This document shows, in pieces, positions 15,107 through 22,411 of a stretch of 34,991 bases of DNA (the first letter of the stretch is position 1; every line of letters begins with the position of its first letter). The position numbers and the translations under genes were made by a program. Below the pieces are notes generated by a model. It did not search any database, was not told where the DNA came from, and saw nothing but the letters and a program-made list of their open reading frames with translations. The stretch is from Acidobacteriota bacterium (lineage in GTDB: Bacteria; Acidobacteriota; Blastocatellia; RBC074): positions 1 to 34,991 of the forward strand of contig JAEUQO010000316.1 of NCBI GenBank assembly GCA_016789605.1. Reading direction: 5' to 3'.

Positions 15107-16531
15107 TCAGTCAATGCGCATCCGGGCGACAAACAGCCCAATCGCAATCAACATGCCGAGCAGCCACAATGTCAGCACGATGCAAGGCCAAACTAAATGA
15201 CCCGCGCTCCAACGCCAATCGGGCATAGCGTATTCAAACGGCGCAATGCTTTCATAAACGGCACGTTCGCGTGTGTGGTAAGCAATTCGATTCGCTTGAA
15301 AATCCGTGAACGGATGATTGATTAAATCTTCGTTCAGTTTTTGCGCCATCTGGTAGCGATACTCTTCGGCTTGTTCGGCGAAGTGTCGAAAGTGCGCGAC
15401 ATCGCTGCCCACCAGCCCCATCGAAACCGATTGTATCGCCAGAGCCGGGGCGAAGATGCCGAGCGATTGAAAAAGCCGATTTTGTTTCTGATATTGATTG
15501 AACAATTCAGTAAATTTCTTCCGTTGCGCTTTGGTGTCTTCTTCTTCAGAACGGTACAGCATCAGTGCAGAAACGCTGACAGGAAGTTCGGCGCGGGTTT
15601 TGACGTTGTACTTTTGCAAAAGCTCTGCCTCAAGTTGTTTGGTCCGCGCTAAATAATCTGCGGTAAAGCTGTGCGCCTGTTCGCTGGCATCGGCAAACGT
15701 CTTTTCGGGCGGCGGCGCGGTCGAATAGATACGTTCACCCAAATCGGCAGCGAGACGTGGAAAGATCAAACAAGTCACCAACCAGAAACCCAACAGCGTA
15801 ATCAGGGCACGCTGACTGTTGCGCGCGCGGGCTGAAACACATAAACCGAGGCTAACGAAAATCACGAAATAAACCGTGTAACCAAGCGACAACCACACCA
15901 TCCGCGGCAGACTTGCGCTCAAGGTACTGCTGCTCAACGCTAGGGCCAGCACGCCCAGCAAGGCCGCCGGAATCAGAATCAACAGCAGCGGCACAGAAAC
16001 GCCCAGTGCCTTGCCAAGCGCGAAATCGCGCGGGTGCAGGCCAAGACTCATCACTTGCCGCAACGTGCCTTGTTCGCGCTCCCCGGCAAACGCCGCATAG
16101 GTGAGCAAAATAATCAGCAGCGGCACAAAGAGCTGCAAAACCAGTGCGACGGTCAATTCGCCGAAGCGGTTGACGGCTGCGGTTCTTTCCGCCGGACGAT
16201 TTTGATAATCGTTTGAACGGTGCGCTTCGAGGAAAATCGAAGTTCCGACATAGGAATCCAGCCCTTCATCAATGATTGACAGATTGTTGTAGGGTCGAAA
16301 GACCGTCATTCCGCCGTGCGCTGCAATGTGCGCGTTGGCGGCTTTGCGGTTCAAGAACTGCTCACGCTGGCTGGCTTGCGCCGCCCGTTGTAGCGCGGAA
16401 TTTTCACGGTAGGAATGCCAGCCGACGCCCAGCGCAAGCAGCAACAAAACCAATAGGGTGACAACGCCAAGATGAAACCGCCGGTCACGCACAGTATTCG
16501 TGATTTCCTTGGCTGCGATTTTTAGGATCAT
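15107..16531 (-). CDS. ABC-2 type transport permease, DUF3526-like
   Basis: A 474-residue membrane protein. I start it at the ATG at 16531 (MILKIAAKEITNTVRDRRF), which has GGAG 7 nt upstream; the longer frame to 16612 begins inside the receptor gene. It has an N-terminal helix (residues about 20-40), a long outer loop, then helices about 165-300 carrying AAFAGEREQGTLRQVMSLGL, the ABC-2 E-x-GTL motif. A second soluble loop (about 300-440) and a C-terminal helix (WPCIVLTLWLLGMLIAIGLF) follow. It is homologous in plan to the next gene. Its start is 19 nt after the TonB-dependent receptor stop, suggesting one transcript. Substrate unknown. Confidence 0.82.
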   Translation of the reverse strand: MILKIAAKEITNTVRDRRFHLGVVTLLVLLLLALGVGWHSYRENSALQRAAQASQREQFLNRKAANAHIAAHGGMTVFRPYNNLSIIDEGLDSYVGTSIFLEAHRSNDYQNRPAERTAAVNRFGELTVALVLQLFVPLLIILLTYAAFAGEREQGTLRQVMSLGLHPRDFALGKALGVSVPLLLILIPAALLGVLALALSSSTLSASLPRMVWLSLGYTVYFVIFVSLGLCVSARARNSQRALITLLGFWLVTCLIFPRLAADLGERIYSTAPPPEKTFADASEQAHSFTADYLARTKQLEAELLQKYNVKTRAELPVSVSALMLYRSEEEDTKAQRKKFTELFNQYQKQNRLFQSLGIFAPALAIQSVSMGLVGSDVAHFRHFAEQAEEYRYQMAQKLNEDLINHPFTDFQANRIAYHTRERAVYESIAPFEYAMPDWRWSAGHLVWPCIVLTLWLLGMLIAIGLFVARMRID

Positions 16532-16550
16532 TGAACTACTCCGTTGGTAA

Positions 16551-19500
16551 TTAAAACTGCAATCGCAGCCCCAATTGCATCGAACGCGGCCCGCCGATTT
16601 GATAGAGCGCATTCAACCCGCCGATGCTGCGATTGAGCATCGAAGACGTTACCCCAAAGGTGGCGGAGGGCGTGAAAACTCCGGGAGCATTGACGCTGCC
16701 CAGCGTACCGGAGGGGTCGGCAAAGTTCGGCGTATTGAAAAGATTGAATGCTTCGCCGCGCATTTGCAGCACGATGCGTTCCGTCAGTTTGAATTGACGC
16801 CGCAAGGCGAAATCTACCTGCCGCAGACTGAACCCGCGCAAACCATTGCGGGAAAGATTGCCTTGCCGCAACTCGGTCGGAATCGCAAAGGCAGCAGCGT
16901 TCAATCGTTGTCCGCCAGGCACGGTGGCGTCGCTCAAATAAAACGCCGCATTCGCCGCCACGTCAGGGCGCAAGGGAACAGAGTTATTGCCGAACGGATC
17001 GCCCGTCAAGGCGCGAGTGACCGTGACATTGAACGGCGCAGCGGACAGGTATTTCACTACCGCATCTATTGAAAAACCGCCTAGCACAGCGCGTCCGGCA
17101 CGTCCGAAATTAGGCGTGGGAAGATCATAGGTGACAGCGGTACTGAACGTTTGGCGGCGGTCGAAATCCGATGGCCCGCGATTCTGACGCGGATCAATCA
17201 AGCGGCTGGCGGTGCTGGCAGTATCGTTAGAAGCATTATCAATCGAACGTGAAAGCGTGTAAGACGCCAGTGCTTGCAACCCGTGCGCGAGCCGCCGGGT
17301 GAATTGCAATTGCAACGCGTGATAACTCGATGTCGCATTATCCCGCGTCAGGCGAAACGTCGTGAACGTCGGGTTCGGGTTGCTATAAAGATCCGAACGA
17401 TATAGCCGCCTGCCGTGGGCGGTCAGGTACGTTGCAGTGATGGTCTGATTTGTGCCGAGCGATTGTTCGACCGCGAGATTGCCCTGAATCGAATATGGCA
17501 GCTTCAAGTCTGGCTCAAAACCGATGACCCCGAAATATGGCGGGTTGGTTGAAGTGGCGGGGCGACGCAGCAAGTCCGGGTTTGGCGGATAGGGCGTCAG
17601 ACTCACACCCGAACTGCCGCCAAACGGCGCATTAAACGGATCATACGCCTGCCCAATTTGCGTGGGCGTGGTGTCGTAATAAATGCCGACTCCGCCCCGC
17701 ACTACCGTGGTGAACCAGGTTGATTGGGCCAAATGATAGGCAACGCCCAGACGCGGCGCGAAATTATTCCAGGTCGTCTCATAAAGCGGCGTCCCCCGTG
17801 GCGCAATATTCATCGTCGCAAAGTTATCAACGCCACGCACCGCCAGAATGCCTCTGTCCTTGCCTTCACCCGGTGGCGGATTGAGTTCGTAGCGGACGCC
17901 ATAAGTCACGGTCAGCCGTTTTGTCGCGCGCCACGTATCTTGCGCAAAGAGTGAAAGGTTCATGTATTGCGGGTACAACGGCGTATCAGTTGACGAGACT
18001 GAGACGGAACGCGCAATGCCGGTCAAGGCCTGATTCAGATTGTCGAAGCGGACAAACAATGAATACGGCGGGTAGGCAAAGACGGGGCGGAGCTGGCGGT
18101 AATCCACACCGAATTTGAGTTCATGCCCGCCACGCACCAACGAGAGTGTATCCACCAGATTCAATTGTCGTTGCGCATTGTTTGTGCTTTGCCCCAGCGT
18201 GAGCGTGGGGCCGGTGAATCCTTCGAGGTTGAAGACCAGTTCCGTGTTGTTGATGTTGGCAAACGACGGCAACAACGCGGCGGCATCAGGCGGACGACTG
18301 CCGCCAAAGCTGTCTGTCGCGGCGGCGCGCTCGCCATCGTTGCGGCTGTAATTGACACGCAAGTCATTGATGACCCGCGCCGTCGGCACATAGGTTAACC
18401 CCAGTGTGGCCGTTTGCGCTTCATAACGCAGCGCACGCAACACGCCCAGTGAGTTTCCGCTCTGGCCGCGAATGACATTTTCAGAGGGAGAATAATTATA
18501 TCTGCCAAAAACCTGTAGCTTATCGCTGAACCGATGATCCAGGCGAATGGCCGTGGCGGTCGAACTGGATGGATCGGAATAACTGGCATTGAAAAAGGCA
18601 AAGCCGTTGGTTGATTCTGCGCCATTCGGCAAAGGGAACGCATTGACCACGATTGCCAGCGGCCCAGTTGCACGCTCGCGCACGCTGAGGCTGGGAACAC
18701 GGACGTTCGTTGCTACCTTGGGCAAGCGCAGTCGTAGCGATTCATGTGAGAAAAAGAAAAACGTACGGTCGCGCCCGTCAATGGCGGCAGGGCCAAATAA
18801 CTTTTCGGGCAAAGACACGGGGCCACTGAACGTGCCGCCAAATTGATTTTGACGCAGTGGAGGTTTCGCCAACCGATTGCGGTTGGCGAACCAGTCATTT
18901 GCGTCCAACGCCTCATTGCGTAGGTATTCAAACAGCGAGCCGTGAAAAGTGTTCGTCCCGCTCCGCGTCACAATCGAAACCTGTGCCCCTGGTGTTCGCC
19001 CGAATTCCGGTGCATAGGTTGAAGTCTGAATCCTGAATTCTTCCAACGCGTCCACCGAAACCAAACTGTTCGTTCCCCCTTGCGCATTGAAGCCCGGATA
19101 TTCACCGCCGATGCCATAAAACTGCGTGCCGTTGACCTGCACCCCCAAATTGGCGCTGACACCGTCCACCGTAAAATAGTTCGACGATTCGCGTTGCCCA
19201 TTGACCGAAAATTGACCTTGCCGCTGTGAATTGGAGAAGACGGGCACAACTCCCGGCGTCAGTTGAATCAACGATTGAAAGCTGCGCCCGTTGAGTGGCA
19301 GATTCTCAACAAATTGTCGGTTGATCACCGTGCCGACGGTCGGCGATTCATTGACCGCCGAGGCTTGATCCGTCACGTTCAGGATCGCCGTGACACCGCC
19401 CACGCGCAATTGAATCAGCAATGATCGTTGATCGCCGACGTTCAAGATCACATCACGCTTATCAATTGAAGCAAAACCCGCCTGCTCGACATTCAACGTG

Positions 19501-19733
19501 TAATTGCCCGGCGGCAACAGCGGCAACAGGAAAAAGCCTTCGCCGTTGGTGGTGGTCCTGCGTTCCAGATTGGTCGCCGTGTTGACGGCTTTGATGGTCG
19601 CGCCGATGACGCTGGCATTTTGCGGATCAACGACGGTTCCGCTCAGCGTAGCCGTCGCAGATTGCGCGTAGGCGCAGGGCGCGAAAGCGAAAAGTGTAAA
19701 GCCGATGATGAAGTTCAAAGTGTGCTTTTTCAT
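16551..19733 (-). CDS. TonB-dependent receptor with N-terminal carboxypeptidase-regulatory-like domain
   Basis: A 1060-residue outer-membrane receptor. Signal peptide MKKHTLNFIIGFTLFAFAPC, then a CarboxypepD_reg-like beta domain (residues about 27-105) with ATATLSGTVVDPQNASVIGA and LLPLLPPGNYTLNVEQAGF. The plug follows (about 115-245) with NRQFVENLPLNGRSFQSLIQL and SVDALEEFRIQTSTYAPEFG. The rest is the barrel, ending in MQLGLRLQF with a C-terminal Phe suited to BAM recognition. It belongs to the Oar-like receptor group abundant in Acidobacteriota. It lies 71 bp after the sigma/anti-sigma fusion gene, with two identical-core palindromes in the gap, and just upstream of two ABC permease genes. 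The ligand is unknown; uptake of a large substrate or peptide is inference. Confidence 0.93.
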   Translation of the reverse strand: MKKHTLNFIIGFTLFAFAPCAYAQSATATLSGTVVDPQNASVIGATIKAVNTATNLERRTTTNGEGFFLLPLLPPGNYTLNVEQAGFASIDKRDVILNVGDQRSLLIQLRVGGVTAILNVTDQASAVNESPTVGTVINRQFVENLPLNGRSFQSLIQLTPGVVPVFSNSQRQGQFSVNGQRESSNYFTVDGVSANLGVQVNGTQFYGIGGEYPGFNAQGGTNSLVSVDALEEFRIQTSTYAPEFGRTPGAQVSIVTRSGTNTFHGSLFEYLRNEALDANDWFANRNRLAKPPLRQNQFGGTFSGPVSLPEKLFGPAAIDGRDRTFFFFSHESLRLRLPKVATNVRVPSLSVRERATGPLAIVVNAFPLPNGAESTNGFAFFNASYSDPSSSTATAIRLDHRFSDKLQVFGRYNYSPSENVIRGQSGNSLGVLRALRYEAQTATLGLTYVPTARVINDLRVNYSRNDGERAAATDSFGGSRPPDAAALLPSFANINNTELVFNLEGFTGPTLTLGQSTNNAQRQLNLVDTLSLVRGGHELKFGVDYRQLRPVFAYPPYSLFVRFDNLNQALTGIARSVSVSSTDTPLYPQYMNLSLFAQDTWRATKRLTVTYGVRYELNPPPGEGKDRGILAVRGVDNFATMNIAPRGTPLYETTWNNFAPRLGVAYHLAQSTWFTTVVRGGVGIYYDTTPTQIGQAYDPFNAPFGGSSGVSLTPYPPNPDLLRRPATSTNPPYFGVIGFEPDLKLPYSIQGNLAVEQSLGTNQTITATYLTAHGRRLYRSDLYSNPNPTFTTFRLTRDNATSSYHALQLQFTRRLAHGLQALASYTLSRSIDNASNDTASTASRLIDPRQNRGPSDFDRRQTFSTAVTYDLPTPNFGRAGRAVLGGFSIDAVVKYLSAAPFNVTVTRALTGDPFGNNSVPLRPDVAANAAFYLSDATVPGGQRLNAAAFAIPTELRQGNLSRNGLRGFSLRQVDFALRRQFKLTERIVLQMRGEAFNLFNTPNFADPSGTLGSVNAPGVFTPSATFGVTSSMLNRSIGGLNALYQIGGPRSMQLGLRLQF

Positions 19734-19747
19734 AATTCCTGATGTGG

Positions 19748-19795
19748 CGCGGACTGCCAGTCCGCGTAAGTTTGCCGTGCGGACTGGCAGTCCGC
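19748..19795. repeat. Two tandem copies of a GCGGACTG-CAGTCCGC palindrome
   Basis: CGCGGACTG-C-CAGTCCGCG (19748-19766) and GCGGACTG-G-CAGTCCGC (19779-19795) are perfect palindromes with a one-base centre. They share their arms and differ at the centre base. They fill the gap between the sigma fusion gene and the receptor gene and could form mRNA hairpins upstream of the receptor start. Confidence 0.8.
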
Positions 19796-19804
19796 GCTAC
19801 GTCG

Positions 19805-22234
19805 TTATTTCGTATTGCTGATCGCTTCGGCCAAATGCTCGATGCGATGCAGGCTGGTGAAAAATGTGGCGGAACGCACGCCAACAGGCGCGGCGTTCGC
19901 GGAAACAGTAAACGCCGCGCGTACTATCCGGTCGCTTTCGGCGCTCAGTTGGGCGACACGCTCGCAGACGCGGCGCAAGTCTTCGTCGTTGTTGATGCTG
20001 TTGTTTTCGTTGATGGAGGCCCCGCTGCCGGACAGCACGGGCGCAAGCGAAGCGCGCAACTGCAACGTTTCATCACGCAGGCTGCGTGCGTGCGAATGCA
20101 GCAATGACAGCCAGACGGCACGGCCCGCTGCATCCAGCGTTTGCAATTGCGCGGCGGAAAACCGTCCGGCCAATTGGCGCAAGGCTCCGGCGTGACGCGC
20201 CATCTGACGCGAACGCTGTAAGGTCGCGGCGGTAAACCGTTCGATCTCGTCATCTATCTGTTCCGCCGCTACCCCACGCGCTGTAAAGTGTCGCCGCAGT
20301 TCGGCGTCCACCGGCAATTTCGTGACGGTAACTTCTTCGCGTTCGATGGCGGTGGCGGGCAAGGCTGGCGCAGCGCGCAATCGCTGCGCCGCTTCGGCAA
20401 CGGTTTGCAGGTGAATTTCGATGGCGGGATGCGTGCGCAAAGACGACAAGGCTTGCAGCAATTCGGCCTTGCGCGCGTCGGTTTCCAGCATGCCTTCGAT
20501 GCGTAATTTGCCTGCTGCTGTGCGGCGCACTTCGATCTGTTCGTGCGTATCGGCGTTGGCCTGTTGCAACAGGCGCAGGGCTTCGAGTTCGAGTTCGGCG
20601 GTGGCGACAGCAGGCGGCACGGACGGCGAGGCAACCGGCGACCCAGACGCGGGGAGAGCGGGAAGCGGCGACGCGGCGGATTTCTCAGTGTTTGTTTCGG
20701 CGTTTGGCAAACTCGTGGGCGTGCGTTCCGGCGTTGATTTACTCGGACGCACTTCACGCGGCGCAGGGTTCACAGGCGCGGCAAACCACCAGCCCAGCTT
20801 TTGCCCAACCGCGCCGACAATCAACAACGCCGCCAGCAAGATGGTGATGGTCAAGGGGCGCAACAACCATTTGATTGCGGATTGCGGATTTGAGATTGCG
20901 GATTTGAGATTGGCAAGGAACCCGCTCTTGCCTGTCGTTACAGAAAAGAGGCTTGGCAAAACCTGCGTGTCTTCCAATCCGCATTCCACCTTCGGCAATC
21001 CGCAATAGGTCAGTTCCAGCACTGGCCAGGGCGAAGCGAAATTAAGCGTGGCATCGAGCGTGCGTGCTTGGCTCAATTGAAGGTGCGCCGTTTGCTTGAT
21101 TGTCGTGGCGGGCGCTTCGCCGACTGGCAGATACAGCAAGCGCAGGCTCTGTTCGCTGAAAATTTCGATGAACGCCAGCGGTTCGTCGAGATGAACCCGG
21201 AGCGACAAACGATTGTGCGATGCGTCCACGCTGTGCGTGGCGACGAGGAAGCCGTTGGCGTAAATGTGCAGTTCCGCCGGTTCGTGTTCGAGCGTCTGTT
21301 CGCGGCGGCGATGGCTTTTGGTTTTCAACTCATTGGTCGAACGCGCGAGCCGCAAGCCGCGCCGCTTGGGGGCGTGCGGCACTGATGAATTCGATGGATC
21401 GTCGGGAAAATGACTGTCCTGCGGCGCGATGCGCAACAGTTTGTTGACCTGCGCCAGACAACGCGCGCAACAAACCAGATGCGCGAGCAATGACGTTTCA
21501 ATGGGCTGTCGTTGTTGATAAATCGCTTTGAGTTGGCGCGCGCTCAGACAGGCTTGCGGTTGCGGCGCAGCGAAAATGGCGGCGCGCAAGGCTTGCAAAA
21601 ATTCGCCTTCGTCACCGCCGCGCGGCACTTCGACAGGTGGCGTTTCGTGCGCGGATGGATTGACGAAATGCAGCGCGGACGGGTCGTGCAGGAATTGCCG
21701 CGCTTCGCGGCGCGCCACACTGAGCCATTGTTTGACCGCGCCCCGCCCCGTGCTTTCTTCCAGCGAAACCACGCGCGCGATTTCGCCGGGCAGATAGCCG
21801 TGAAAAAAGCGCAGCATCAGCACGCTAGCGGCTTTGGAACTGTGGCGGCGCGCAAGGGCGTATTGGCAAATCAACCGTAACTCTTCGCGTGCGCTGAGTC
21901 CCGCGTGGATTTCTTCGGTGCGCAAACTCAATTCCGCCGAATCGTAATCGGCGATGCACAGCGGCTGTTCGCGTTTGTGAGCGGCGCGGCGGCCTTGCGA
22001 CACGCGCAGGTTGCGCAACATCTGTCGCAAATATCCGTCGAGGTTTTCAATAGTCTGAAGGTCAGGCTGCGCCAGGGTGAATTGCACGAAGGCGTCATGC
22101 ACCAAATCTTCCGCCGCTGTCGCATCGCCTTCGGTCAGCGGCAAAGCCCACGCGAGCAAAAGTTCATAACGCGCCAGAAACAGGTCTTCGTGCGCGGCGG
22201 GCAATGTAGGATGAACTAAATGGAGCAAACGCAT
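19805..22234 (-). CDS. Membrane-tethered ECF-type sigma factor fused to a zinc anti-sigma module
   Basis: An 809-residue multidomain protein. Residues about 15-90 match sigma-70 region 2 (DATAAEDLVHDAFVQF, NLDGYLRQMLRNLRVSQGRR). Residues about 110-185 match region 4, ending with a helix-turn-helix near GYLPGEIARVVSLEESTGRG and VKQWLSVARREARQFL. A zinc anti-sigma (ZAS/zf-HC2) motif follows: H252-x3-C256-x2-C259, preceded by C229. Residues about 320-425 form a beta-rich cytoplasmic part. A membrane helix lies at about 458-477 (TITILLAALLIVGAVG), then a Pro/Ser-rich linker, a BON-like alpha/beta segment (about 545-615) and a helical tail. It could therefore act as sigma factor, anti-sigma factor and signal receiver in one chain, freed by proteolysis. 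It is upstream of the TonB receptor, as FecI-FecR are near FecA. No ribosome binding site is obvious. Confidence 0.8.
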   Translation of the reverse strand: MRLLHLVHPTLPAAHEDLFLARYELLLAWALPLTEGDATAAEDLVHDAFVQFTLAQPDLQTIENLDGYLRQMLRNLRVSQGRRAAHKREQPLCIADYDSAELSLRTEEIHAGLSAREELRLICQYALARRHSSKAASVLMLRFFHGYLPGEIARVVSLEESTGRGAVKQWLSVARREARQFLHDPSALHFVNPSAHETPPVEVPRGGDEGEFLQALRAAIFAAPQPQACLSARQLKAIYQQRQPIETSLLAHLVCCARCLAQVNKLLRIAPQDSHFPDDPSNSSVPHAPKRRGLRLARSTNELKTKSHRRREQTLEHEPAELHIYANGFLVATHSVDASHNRLSLRVHLDEPLAFIEIFSEQSLRLLYLPVGEAPATTIKQTAHLQLSQARTLDATLNFASPWPVLELTYCGLPKVECGLEDTQVLPSLFSVTTGKSGFLANLKSAISNPQSAIKWLLRPLTITILLAALLIVGAVGQKLGWWFAAPVNPAPREVRPSKSTPERTPTSLPNAETNTEKSAASPLPALPASGSPVASPSVPPAVATAELELEALRLLQQANADTHEQIEVRRTAAGKLRIEGMLETDARKAELLQALSSLRTHPAIEIHLQTVAEAAQRLRAAPALPATAIEREEVTVTKLPVDAELRRHFTARGVAAEQIDDEIERFTAATLQRSRQMARHAGALRQLAGRFSAAQLQTLDAAGRAVWLSLLHSHARSLRDETLQLRASLAPVLSGSGASINENNSINNDEDLRRVCERVAQLSAESDRIVRAAFTVSANAAPVGVRSATFFTSLHRIEHLAEAISNTK
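20873..21006. repeat. Palindromic repeat cluster inside the sigma fusion gene
   Basis: The left arm (20873-20913) holds two exact tandem copies of ATTGCGGATTTGAG (20881-20894, 20895-20908). The right arm (20974-21006) is an imperfect reverse complement, sharing ATTGCGGATTG and ATTGCGGATTGG words. The reading frame stays open through both and encodes roughly residues 410-455, just before the membrane helix. Confidence 0.65.
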
Positions 22235-22411
22235 TCATTAGCATTGACGCAGGAAAAGGCCACAGGTAAATGCCGAAATGCACCGTGCCGCAGACAATTT
22301 TATGAGCGGAGCAGAACGGGCAACGAATGGCTAAAAGTAACCAATGAGTGGCGCGTTTTTTAGGACCCAATGGATTTGCATGGCGATGCCTAATGCGAAG
22401 TGTCGCCAAGG
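22235..22411. other. Intergenic gap between ADOP permease and sigma fusion genes
   Basis: This 177-bp minus-strand leader should hold the promoter of the sigma fusion gene. I see no clear -35/-10 pair and no ribosome binding site before the ATG. Confidence 0.4.
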
